Of a stretch of 5,476 nucleotides of DNA, positions 1 to 5,476 are shown piece by piece. Numbering within the stretch: position 1 is the first letter of the stretch; every line of letters starts with the position of its first letter. The notes under the pieces are model-generated. The model worked only from the letters and a program-made list of their open reading frames with translations, ran no database searches and had not been told where the DNA came from. The position numbers and the translations under genes are program-made. The stretch is from Planctomycetota bacterium (GTDB taxonomy: Bacteria > Planctomycetota > B15-G4 > JADJEK01), in assembly GCA_016795255.1 (NCBI GenBank), contig JAEUIB010000593.1, positions 1 through 5,476 of the forward strand, read 5' to 3'.

Positions 1-240
1 CACGGCTTCGAGGCGTTCGCGACGGCATCCGCGACGTCGCGCGTGTACCAGGGCTTCGGCTTCGTCGAACCGGTGCAAGAGGCCGGCGTCGCGTCGATGC
101 CGATGCGCGTGACGGGCGTGCTGCAGTCCGCGTACTTCGCGCCGCGGTTCTTCCCGAAGAAGGCCGCCGGCTCGCTGCACCTCGCCGACGCGACCGCCGT
201 GTTCTCCGGTTCGGTGAAGACGAAGAAGCCGTTGAACTGA
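1..240 (+). CDS. C-terminal end of an unidentified protein (5' truncated by window)
   Basis: The reading frame is open from the first base to a TGA at 238-240, giving the last 79 residues of a protein whose start lies upstream. Coding status is supported by codon use: only four of the 79 codons end in A or T, the same strong G/C third-position bias as the other genes here. A GTG at 43 could be read as a start, but the frame continues upstream of it with the same codon bias, so it is almost certainly internal. The fragment is rich in Phe, Ala, Gly and Val, has an aromatic Gly-Phe-Gly-Phe stretch near its start, a Phe-Phe-Pro-Lys-Lys segment mid-way, and ends in a basic Lys-Thr-Lys-Lys-Pro-Leu-Asn tail. 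No membrane segment or cysteine motif is visible. I do not recognise the family and assign no function. The next gene starts 182 bases later, so the two need not be cotranscribed. Confidence 0.75.
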   Translation, partial: HGFEAFATASATSRVYQGFGFVEPVQEAGVASMPMRVTGVLQSAYFAPRFFPKKAAGSLHLADATAVFSGSVKTKKPLN

Positions 241-353
241 CGTTCGACGGCCGCCCGTTCGCATCGTCGGACGACCGGACAGGCACCGCGGGCGCCGAAC
301 GAATCGACGGAAGACGAAACCAAGTCGAGAACGTCTCTTCTTCCGATCGGCGG

Positions 354-381
354 GCCAAACTAAAGTGCGCCCGGGTTTGGC
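354..381. promoter_or_regulatory. Perfect 7-bp inverted repeat, possible operator or leader hairpin
   Basis: GCCAAAC at 354-360 is exactly inverted as GTTTGGC at 375-381, separated by 14 bases. Two further G-T wobble pairs (353/382 and 352/383) would extend it if it forms in RNA. The dyad lies 41 bases before the start codon at 423 and encloses the candidate -10 hexamer. It could be a protein-binding operator or an RNA stem in the leader, or it could be chance. The rest of the 241-422 gap holds only a small dyad at 402-412 (ACCCG, A, CGGGT) and no gene that I can support. Confidence 0.25.
361..366 (+). promoter_or_regulatory. Candidate -10-like hexamer upstream of the ligase/TPR gene
   Basis: The hexamer TAAAGT matches four of six positions of the TATAAT consensus and sits 56 bases before the ATG at 423, in a locally A-rich patch of an otherwise very GC-rich gap. 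No convincing -35 box lies 16-18 bases upstream: the 17-base spacing gives TTCTTC at 338-343, with only two matches. The hexamer lies between the arms of the 354-381 inverted repeat. A similar hexamer, TACACT, occurs at a similar distance (53 bases) upstream of the 3804 gene. This is a weak call. Confidence 0.3.
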
Positions 382-422
382 TTCGGCTGCCGGAACACGC
401 CACCCGACGGGTCTTCGACCGC

Positions 423-3400
423 ATGACTTCCAGCGCCACCGGAGCGCACGACATCCACTCGGCTGACCGTCCGGGCGTGGTCCACGCCTTCGTCGCGTTG
501 GCTCTCGGTCTGCTCGCGACGGTCTCCGCAGCGGCGCGCGTCTACGAGAGCGCGCAGTTGCGCGCGAGCTCGCTCGACCTCGCGCTGCTGATCGCCGGCG
601 CGGGCTGCCTCGCGCTGGTCGTCGCGCGCGTCCGTGGCAAGACGATCTCGAGCGGCTGGATCGCGCTCGCGCTGGCGGCGATCGGTGTCACCGTCTGCGG
701 CCTGCCCGAACTGCCGGCGTACGCCAGCATCGATTCGTTCGGACGCAGCCCGTACTTCGCCTACGTGAACCTGACCGTCCTCGCCGTCGCGTTGTGCGTC
801 GCGATCGGTGCGACGCGCCGCGGGCCAGGCGACGACATGCTGCTCGTGTTCACCGCGTTCACGGCGTTCGGCGGGCCGATGTTCGTCCGCGACGCGCAGG
901 AGTACCACGGGCATTTCCTGCTGCTCGGGGCGATCGTTCTGTTGTGCGCGCCGGCGCGCAGCGGCCAGCGATTGCGCGACATCCCGTTCCTCGCGCTCGG
1001 TGCGGCGTTCCTCGCGTGGAGCCTGTGGTGCACGCGCGGCGCCGTCGACGTCGATCGCCATCTGCAAGGCGTCGCGCGCGCCGCCTGCGCGTTCGTGCCG
1101 TTGCTCGTCCTCGGCGTCGGTCCGGCGGACCTCGCGCGCGGCCGCGCCGTGCTGTGGGCGTTCGCGGGCATGATCCTGGCGGGCACGGCGTGTTCGGCGA
1201 TCACGGTGTTCGAGGCCGGCCACGCGTTCTCGCTGCCGCACGCGCTGAACGCGCGCCTGCAACTGTTCGGCGCGCATCCGAACATCATCGCGCCGTTCTT
1301 CTCGGTCGCGCCGCCGCTGTTGCTCGCGCTGCTCGTCGCCGCCAAGCGATTGCCGGCGCGCATCGTGTTGCTGGCCGCGCTCGGCGGCGCGCTGTGGGCG
1401 CTGAAGTTGATGCAGTCGCGCGCGGCACTGCTCGGCGGCGGGCTCAGCATCGCGGCGTTCGTCGCGCTGGCCGCGGGCATCGCGATCTGGCGCAAGCGGC
1501 CGCGCGCCAGCACGATCGCGGCGCTGCTGGCGGTCGCGCTGATCGCCGGCGGCGGCGGCGCGTACGCGCTGCGGCACAAGATCGCCGCGAAGCTCGACGA
1601 CCCGTCGATGACGTTCCGCGTCGACATGTGGAAGACCGCGACGACCGCGCTCGAGGAGCGACCGATCGACGGCTACGGGTTCCTGACCGGCTCGCCGCTG
1701 ATGTCGCACGCGAAGTCGTCGGAACTCGACGGGCGCTCGAAGGACACGCATCCGCACATGCTCGTGCTGGCGATCGGCATCGGCACCGGTTGGCCCGGCA
1801 TCGTATTGTTCCTCGGCCTCGTCGGTGCATTCCTCGTCCGCACGCTCGTCGCCGGCGCGCGGCTGGCCCAGGTCGAAGATCGCGCGCTGGCCGTCGGCTT
1901 GGTCGCGTCGGCGCTGGCGCTGATCGCGGCCAACACGATCGACCAAGGGTTGGCGCTCAACACGCCGTTGCCGCTGCATTTCGGCGTGCTGCTGGGCTGC
2001 GGAGCTCTGTGCGTGCGCGCAGCGCGGCGCCAGCCCGCGCGAAGCGACGAAGCGGCGGAACTCGCCGAGGTTCGACCGAGCCCGTCGCTGCCGTACGGCG
2101 CCGTCACCGCGCTGCTCGCGGTGCTCGTCGCGTTCATCGCGGCGCGAGGCCTGCTCGCGGCTCGCTTCGCCGAACGCGCGCAGGCCGCGCTGCGGGCGCG
2201 GGACGCCGACGGCGCGATCCGCTGGCTCGAGCGCGCGCGGACGGCGAACCCGTCGTCGCTCGCGATCGCGATGGACCACGCCGAAGCGCTGGACGCCGCC
2301 GGACGGCGCGAGGAAGCGATCGAGTCGTTGTGGCGGACGACGGCGACGCATCCGCTGGCGTGGCAGCCGTGGGATCGCATCTCGACGATCGAAGCGGACC
2401 GGCACGAGGAGATGCTCGCGCTGCAAGCCGTCAAGAACGCGCAGCGCCGCGACCCGACCGGCCCCATCGCCGCCGAATGGGGCCTGCGCTGCGCGCGCCT
2501 GCAGGTCCAACTCCGTCAGCGCGAGTCGGCGATCGTCGAGCTCGCGAACGCGCTGCGCTTCGACTTCCACGCGGCGGCGCGTGTGCCGTGGCGACTGGAC
2601 CCGACGACCGGCGAGATCTCATGGGCTTGCCCGCCGCCGCTCGAACCGATCACGCTGCGGTCGATCCAAGAGCGCAACCGCGAGCTGATGCGCGCGTGGT
2701 CGACGACCGATCCGGTGCGCGCTCGCCGCGTCGCGAACACGCTGGCGCGCATCTACATCGACTTCAAGCTGTACGACGACGCGCGCGCCGTCATCGCGGA
2801 GTTCGAAGCCGGCAACGCTCCGTGGCTCGGCATCCAGTTCCTGAAGATCGAGCTCGACGCCATCGCGAACAAGGACGCCGCGGCCGCGGCCAGCGCCGCC
2901 GAGCGCGCGTCGACGGCCGCGAGCCCCGCCGACGAGTCGTTCACCGGCGTCGAAGGCCAGACCGGTCTGTTCTACGCCGAAGCGCGCCGCCAGGTCGCCG
3001 CCGGGGATCATCGCGGCGCGATCACCGCCGCCGAGCGCGGCGTCGCGGTCGTCTACGACATGGTGTCGGAGGCCGAGTACCTCCGCCTGCTGATCGACAT
3101 CGCGTTCGAGAGTTCGTGCGCGCTCGGCGACGCGACGCTCGCGCGACGCTGGTTCCCGTCGAGCCTCTACTTCAACATCCAGCCGCAGATGCGCATCGAC
3201 CACCACGCGCGCCTCGCGCAGTGCCTCGTCGAAGCCGGCGACCCGGGCGGAGCGCTGCGCGCACTCGACGGAGCCACCGCGTACTTCGCGCGCCTGCAGC
3301 CGACGCCGGACACCGTCGCCGCGGTCGCGCGCGTCGGCCACACGCTGGCGCAGCTCGTCCGCAGCACCGACGCGAACGTCGCCGGCCGCGCGCGCGCATG

Positions 3401-3554
3401 GCTCGACGATGCCGGCGACTCCCCCGCCCAACTGCTGATCGCCGGCATCGCGCACACGGATCTCCGCGACGCCGTCCAAGCCCGCGAGCGCTTCCAACGC
3501 CTGCGCGGCAAGGACGCCCGCTGGATCAACGAGTCCGTCAAGCGCGGCGGCTGA
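423..3554 (+). CDS. O-antigen ligase/polymerase-like (Wzy_C) membrane protein fused to a TPR-like C-terminal half
   Basis: This is a 1043-residue two-part protein. Residues about 20-578 are dense in hydrophobic segments (for example 20-38, 51-69, 112-130, 242-263, 287-307, 312-328, 364-382, 486-505, 556-578), more than twelve membrane passes by eye. The Wzy_C/WaaL signature is visible: HPNIIAPFF at 285-293, QSRAALL at 331-337, an Arg399/Trp403 segment leading to RPIDGYGF at 413-420, then a large extracytoplasmic-type loop and HPHMLVL at 443-449 followed by GTGWPG at 454-459. In this family such proteins transfer or polymerise lipid-linked glycans on the outer face of the inner membrane; His443 and Arg333 are candidate functional residues. 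Residues about 581-1043 are Ala/Arg-rich and helical, with TPR-like hairpins at about 582-649, 769-797, 847-878 and 925-958. That half could bind partners or acceptors. ATG 423 is the first ATG, GTG or TTG in frame; no good Shine-Dalgarno precedes it. Ligase versus polymerase, and the glycan, cannot be decided: no glycan genes are visible nearby. Confidence 0.9.
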   Translation: MTSSATGAHDIHSADRPGVVHAFVALALGLLATVSAAARVYESAQLRASSLDLALLIAGAGCLALVVARVRGKTISSGWIALALAAIGVTVCGLPELPAYASIDSFGRSPYFAYVNLTVLAVALCVAIGATRRGPGDDMLLVFTAFTAFGGPMFVRDAQEYHGHFLLLGAIVLLCAPARSGQRLRDIPFLALGAAFLAWSLWCTRGAVDVDRHLQGVARAACAFVPLLVLGVGPADLARGRAVLWAFAGMILAGTACSAITVFEAGHAFSLPHALNARLQLFGAHPNIIAPFFSVAPPLLLALLVAAKRLPARIVLLAALGGALWALKLMQSRAALLGGGLSIAAFVALAAGIAIWRKRPRASTIAALLAVALIAGGGGAYALRHKIAAKLDDPSMTFRVDMWKTATTALEERPIDGYGFLTGSPLMSHAKSSELDGRSKDTHPHMLVLAIGIGTGWPGIVLFLGLVGAFLVRTLVAGARLAQVEDRALAVGLVASALALIAANTIDQGLALNTPLPLHFGVLLGCGALCVRAARRQPARSDEAAELAEVRPSPSLPYGAVTALLAVLVAFIAARGLLAARFAERAQAALRARDADGAIRWLERARTANPSSLAIAMDHAEALDAAGRREEAIESLWRTTATHPLAWQPWDRISTIEADRHEEMLALQAVKNAQRRDPTGPIAAEWGLRCARLQVQLRQRESAIVELANALRFDFHAAARVPWRLDPTTGEISWACPPPLEPITLRSIQERNRELMRAWSTTDPVRARRVANTLARIYIDFKLYDDARAVIAEFEAGNAPWLGIQFLKIELDAIANKDAAAAASAAERASTAASPADESFTGVEGQTGLFYAEARRQVAAGDHRGAITAAERGVAVVYDMVSEAEYLRLLIDIAFESSCALGDATLARRWFPSSLYFNIQPQMRIDHHARLAQCLVEAGDPGGALRALDGATAYFARLQPTPDTVAAVARVGHTLAQLVRSTDANVAGRARAWLDDAGDSPAQLLIAGIAHTDLRDAVQARERFQRLRGKDARWINESVKRGG

Positions 3555-3563
3555 GCGGCCGCC
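3546..3563 (+). terminator. GC stem-loop over the stop codon, possible terminator
   Basis: GGCGGC at 3546-3551 pairs perfectly with GCCGCC at 3558-3563 around a six-base loop that contains the TGA stop of the preceding gene. There is no T-run after it (TGTCGACC follows), so it is not a classical intrinsic terminator. In DNA this rich in GC, a six-pair stem can also occur by chance. It may still pause polymerase or protect the mRNA 3' end. Confidence 0.25.
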
Positions 3564-3565
3564 TG

Positions 3566-3594
3566 TCGACCCGAGCCGACGCCGTTGGCAGAAT
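3566..3594 (+). promoter_or_regulatory. Candidate promoter for the tRNA-Arg gene
   Basis: TCGACC at 3566-3571 (four of six matches to TTGACA) and CAGAAT at 3589-3594 (four of six matches to TATAAT) are separated by 17 bases. The -10-like box ends 22 bases before the mature tRNA 5' end at 3617, which would give a short 5' leader for RNase P to remove. Each box is weak, but the spacing is ideal and a tRNA gene standing alone needs a promoter in this 62-base gap unless it is read through from the gene before it. Confidence 0.3.
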
Positions 3595-3616
3595 CCGCAC
3601 CCGAAGAGTCGCACGA

Positions 3617-3693
3617 GCGCCCGTAGCTCAACTGGATAGAGCACCGGATTTCTAATCCGGTGGTTGCAGGTTCGAGTCCTGCCGGGCGTGCCA
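3617..3693 (+). tRNA. tRNA-Arg (anticodon TCT)
   Basis: A full cloverleaf can be folded by hand. The acceptor stem is 3617-3623 with 3683-3689 (seven pairs, the first a G-U wobble). T8 and A9 are at 3624-3625. The D stem GCTC/GAGC is at 3626-3629 and 3639-3642, and the anticodon stem CCGGA/TCCGG at 3644-3648 and 3656-3660. The loop TTTCTAA at 3649-3655 has anticodon TCT at 3651-3653. The T stem GCAGG/CCTGC is at 3666-3670 and 3678-3682 with loop TTCGAGT. G at 3690 is the discriminator, and CCA is encoded at 3691-3693. It decodes AGA, and probably AGG, arginine codons. These should be rare in a genome this GC-rich, where the arginine codons I checked are of the CGN type. The layout closely resembles E. 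coli tRNA-Arg(UCU). Confidence 0.97.
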
Positions 3694-3703
3694 GTCGATC
3701 GCG

Positions 3704-3730
3704 TTCCCGCCCCCCACCCACTCCCGCACC
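3704..3730 (+). other. C-rich, G-poor tract: candidate Rho-utilisation site and minus-strand G-quadruplex
   Basis: By hand count this 27-base stretch has 19 C and only 2 G, unlike the surrounding DNA where C and G are balanced. Four C-runs of at least three occur at 3706-3708, 3710-3715, 3717-3719 and 3723-3725, with spacers of 1, 1 and 3 bases. On the minus strand this fits the usual G3+N1-7 quadruplex pattern. A fifth C-run lies at 3736-3741. As RNA, a C-over-G bubble starting about ten bases after the tRNA is what Rho loading sites look like, so it may end tRNA transcription. No T-run terminator is seen here. Confidence 0.35.
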
Positions 3731-3744
3731 GGGTGCCCCCCGCC

Positions 3745-3750
3745 TACACT
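3745..3750 (+). promoter_or_regulatory. Candidate -10-like hexamer upstream of the zinc-ribbon gene
   Basis: TACACT matches four of six positions of TATAAT and lies 53 bases before the ATG at 3804, just after the C-rich tract. No -35 box is recognisable at 17 bases upstream (TCCCGC). If real, the zinc-ribbon gene pair has its own promoter rather than relying on read-through from the tRNA. Weak evidence. Confidence 0.3.
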
Positions 3751-3786
3751 CCGCCGCGCGCGTGCCGAACGGCGACGGCGACGCAC

Positions 3787-3794
3787 GAGGGGGA
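3787..3794 (+). promoter_or_regulatory. Ribosome binding site that fixes the 3804 start
   Basis: The purine run GAGGGGGA ends nine bases before the ATG at 3804 and includes a GAGG core complementary to the 16S rRNA 3' end. It is the clearest Shine-Dalgarno in the window. It decides between this ATG and the longer in-frame opening beginning inside the tRNA. Confidence 0.7.
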
Positions 3795-3803
3795 TTCGAC
3801 TCC

Positions 3804-4958
3804 ATGGCTACCGACGTCCTCGCCTGCGGCACGTGCGGCAAGTCCTATCGCGTGCCCGATGCGTCGAAGACGTACTCGTGCAAGGCGTGCGGCGGGCGCG
3901 TCGGAGCTGCGGTCGACGACGCGACACCTCGGCCTGCGCCCACGCGAGCCGCTGCTGCGGCGGCCGCTCGGTCTCCCGAGTCGAACGACGCCACGGGCCG
4001 CTGCCCGGCCTGCGCGAAGGACGCGGCGCCCGGCGCTCGGTTCTGCGAACACTGCGGCGCCGGACTCGACGGCAAGACGCCGGCCGAGGCGGCCGATCCC
4101 ACCACGCGAGCCCTGGCGGTCCGCGCGTTGGCGAAGGCGAAGCGGTCGGTCGATCTCGCGCGCAACTTCTACCTCGGCGGCGCGGTGCTGCATGGGCTGT
4201 GGCTGCTCGGCGTCGTCATCTTCGACGTGAAGACCGGGCAATCGATCGCCGCCGATTGGCTGAGCCTGCTGCCGCCCCTCGTGCTGCTCGTGCTGCACGT
4301 TCTCGCCGTGCGGCGCATCGTCGACCAGCCGGTCGCGTGGAGCGTTTCGTTGGCGGCGCTGAAGACGCTCGACGCCGCGTGGGCCGTGCTGATCGGCCTG
4401 GCCGCGCAGAGCCTCGTGCTGCCCGTGGTCCCGGTGCTGTGGTGCGCGGCGTTGTGGTGGATCGCCTTGGAGATGTCGCGCGCGCAGCGGACGATCCGGC
4501 GCTTCCCGACGCTGTGGAATCTCCGATCCGGCAAGGCCGCCGCCGCCGGACGCACGCGTCACGCCGAGGCCGCGGCGCGCCAGATGCGCAAGAACCTCGT
4601 CACGCTCGGCGTCGTCGCGGTCGTCGCGGTGCTCGGCGTCGTCGGCTGGCGCATCGCCACAGCCCCGCCCGCGTTCGAGCCCGCGCTCGATCGCCTCGTC
4701 GACGCGTGGAACGGGCAGCGGCGCGCGGACGTCGTCGCGTTCTTCCCGACCGACAAACAGGCGAAGCTGCGCACTTGGCTCGACCGCAAGAGCGCATCGC
4801 GCGATTGGTCGGCGGCCCTGCCGATCCTCGCCGCGCCTGCGGTCGACGGCGACGGTCCGGCGCGGCGCGCGACGTTCGTCGTGCCGGGTGGCGAGCTGAC
4901 GATGACGTTCGAACTCGTCGGCGACGCGTGGCAAGGCGACGCCGTCACGTTTCGATGA
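3804..4958 (+). CDS. Double zinc-ribbon multi-pass membrane protein of unknown function
   Basis: A 384-residue protein. Two zinc ribbons lie at the N-terminus: Cys8-x2-Cys11 with Cys26-x2-Cys29 (MJ0042-like, with YRVPD between the pairs), then, after an Ala/Pro/Arg-rich linker at about 38-65, Cys67-x2-Cys70 with Cys81-x2-Cys84 (DZR/zinc_ribbon_2-like). Hydrophobic segments at about 124-142, 153-169, 191-206 and 207-222 form a membrane bundle. A very basic stretch at 226-263 is followed by another segment at 265-284. The C-terminal domain of about 100 residues (288-384) begins with a 'Leu-Val-Asp-Ala-Trp-Asn' helix and ends in alternating beta-like sequence. It could be an NTF2/cystatin-like fold, but that is only a pattern impression. 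The ribbons probably face the cytosol. The start is set by the Shine-Dalgarno at 3787-3794; the in-frame extension upstream would run into the tRNA. The stop overlaps the next gene's start (ATGA), implying coupled translation. I do not recognise a named family and assign no activity. Confidence 0.9.
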   Translation: MATDVLACGTCGKSYRVPDASKTYSCKACGGRVGAAVDDATPRPAPTRAAAAAAARSPESNDATGRCPACAKDAAPGARFCEHCGAGLDGKTPAEAADPTTRALAVRALAKAKRSVDLARNFYLGGAVLHGLWLLGVVIFDVKTGQSIAADWLSLLPPLVLLVLHVLAVRRIVDQPVAWSVSLAALKTLDAAWAVLIGLAAQSLVLPVVPVLWCAALWWIALEMSRAQRTIRRFPTLWNLRSGKAAAAGRTRHAEAAARQMRKNLVTLGVVAVVAVLGVVGWRIATAPPAFEPALDRLVDAWNGQRRADVVAFFPTDKQAKLRTWLDRKSASRDWSAALPILAAPAVDGDGPARRATFVVPGGELTMTFELVGDAWQGDAVTFR

Positions 4959-5476
4959 GCCCGGCGACGTGTGCGCGGTGCCGCGGCCCGCTGAACGAGA
5001 GCGCGCGCTTCTGCCCGACGTGCGGCGCGGCGACGGCATCGCATGCGCGCCGCATCGTGCGCGCCGACGTCCAGGAACATCGTCGCGCGTCGCGCCGCGT
5101 CGGCGCGCTCGTCGTCGTGTTCGGCGGCGTGCTCGCTTCGGTGATCCTCGCCGGCTCCCTGTTCGCATCGACGCAGGCGACCGTGATCGCCTCGTCCTGC
5201 GGCTTGGTCGTCACCGGGCTCGTCGCGATCGCCGTGCTCGGGCCGGGAGCCGCGCGCGCGAGTGCTCCGCTGGCGACGCGCGCGCGGGACGTCCTCCTCG
5301 CGGTGCCCGCCGGATTGGTGTGTGTCGCCGTCGCGATCGCGTACGTCCGCGGACTCCGACTCGCGCTCGGAGCTCCGGCTGCCGACGCCGACGCGGTCGG
5401 CCTCACGGACGTCCTGGCCTTCGTCCTGGTCGCGCCGCTGGTCGAGGAGTGGCTCGCGCGCGGTATCGCGTGGTTC
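4955..5476 (+). CDS. Zinc-ribbon CPBP-family (CAAX/Rce1-like) intramembrane protease, 3' truncated by window
   Basis: The ATG at 4955-4957 overlaps the previous stop (ATGA), and the frame stays open for 174 codons to the window end with the same G/C third-position bias. It starts with a zinc ribbon, Cys6-x2-Cys9 and Cys20-x2-Cys23, followed by a basic linker (about 30-48). Hydrophobic segments follow at about 49-70, 75-97, 112-131 and 151-163. The last visible residues contain Glu164-Glu165-x3-Arg169-Gly, the EExxxR motif of the CPBP/Abi family (PF02517), whose two glutamates are part of the catalytic site in Rce1-type glutamate intramembrane proteases. Later conserved motifs (FxxxH and the final His/Asn) would lie beyond the window, so catalytic competence cannot be judged. 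Family members process prenylated CAAX proteins in eukaryotes; bacterial ones are linked to bacteriocin immunity or have no known substrate. Cotranslation with the zinc-ribbon gene before it suggests a shared role. Confidence 0.85.
   Translation, partial: MSPATCARCRGPLNESARFCPTCGAATASHARRIVRADVQEHRRASRRVGALVVVFGGVLASVILAGSLFASTQATVIASSCGLVVTGLVAIAVLGPGAARASAPLATRARDVLLAVPAGLVCVAVAIAYVRGLRLALGAPAADADAVGLTDVLAFVLVAPLVEEWLARGIAWF

Noticed and set aside
1549..1560. GGC-repeat run resembling a microsatellite
   Set aside because: It encodes an Ala-Gly-Gly-Gly-Gly-Ala turn inside a membrane segment of the ligase/TPR gene and is too short to be a meaningful repeat.
360..2570. A 736-codon open frame on the minus strand, antisense to the ligase/TPR gene
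   Set aside because: The product is almost entirely Arg, Ala, Asp, Glu and Gln with no domain or hydrophobic pattern. It is what the complement of a very GC-biased gene yields, and the sense frame has clear family motifs.
2619..3644. A 341-codon minus-strand open frame opposite the TPR-like half
   Set aside because: Val/Arg/Ala/Gly-rich shadow without recognisable domains; no upstream ribosome binding site was evident and it conflicts with the better sense frame.
794..3655. A 953-codon open frame on the plus strand in another phase, running through the ligase/TPR gene and into the tRNA
   Set aside because: Its product is overwhelmingly Arg, Ala, Pro and Gly without motifs, and it ends within the tRNA gene. 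It is a shadow of the GC-rich codon pattern.
3617..3693. tRNA gene as an integration site for a mobile element
   Set aside because: No integrase gene, no direct repeat of the tRNA 3' end and no change in codon or base bias is visible on either side within the window.
3660..3803. In-frame N-terminal extension of the zinc-ribbon protein starting at GTG 3660
   Set aside because: It would begin inside the tRNA-Arg gene, and its residues are Pro/Arg/Ser-rich without pattern. The ATG at 3804 has the Shine-Dalgarno.
3744..5168. A 474-codon minus-strand open frame opposite the zinc-ribbon genes
   Set aside because: The product is of low-complexity Arg-rich composition, while the plus-strand frames carry paired CxxC ribbons, membrane segments and a good ribosome binding site.

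Overview
The window is very GC-rich bacterial chromosomal DNA. In the coding frames, third codon positions are almost all G or C. The two-cysteine-pair zinc ribbon with a 'Tyr-Arg-Val-Pro-Asp' core in the 3804-4958 gene resembles the MJ0042-type ribbons that are abundant in Planctomycetota. Together with a fused O-antigen-ligase/TPR protein and the GC content, this makes a high-GC planctomycete, or a similarly GC-rich lineage such as Myxococcota, my best guess. That assignment is an inference, not proof.

All supported genes are on the + strand. (1) 1-240 is the 3' end of an unidentified protein gene. (2) 241-422 is a non-coding gap with a perfect 7-bp inverted repeat and a weak -10-like hexamer. 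(3) 423-3554 is a 1043-residue protein: a polytopic O-antigen ligase/polymerase-like (Wzy_C) membrane half fused to a helical, TPR-like C-terminal half of about 460 residues. (4) A short GC stem-loop covers its stop codon. (5) 3617-3693 is a complete tRNA-Arg with anticodon TCT and an encoded CCA. (6) 3694-3803 is a gap with an extremely C-rich, G-poor tract, a -10-like hexamer and a good Shine-Dalgarno sequence. (7) 3804-4958 is a 384-residue membrane protein with two N-terminal zinc ribbons. (8) 4955-5476 is the first 174 residues of a gene starting in an ATGA overlap with the previous one. It encodes a zinc ribbon followed by membrane segments and ends, at the window edge, in a CPBP/CAAX-protease-like EExxxR motif.

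The large membrane protein probably works in cell-surface glycan assembly, but no glycosyltransferase or flippase gene is visible beside it, so the donor and acceptor cannot be named. The last two genes form a translationally coupled pair of membrane proteins that both begin with cytosolic-type zinc ribbons. They may act together, but nothing in the window fixes their role. Several very long open frames overlap the 423-3554 gene on both strands; these are GC-driven shadows. I see no CRISPR array, transposon, integrase or phage gene. The most interesting points are the coupled zinc-ribbon pair, including the ribbon-CPBP fusion, and the C-rich tract after the tRNA. I do not see strong evidence for a wholly new system.
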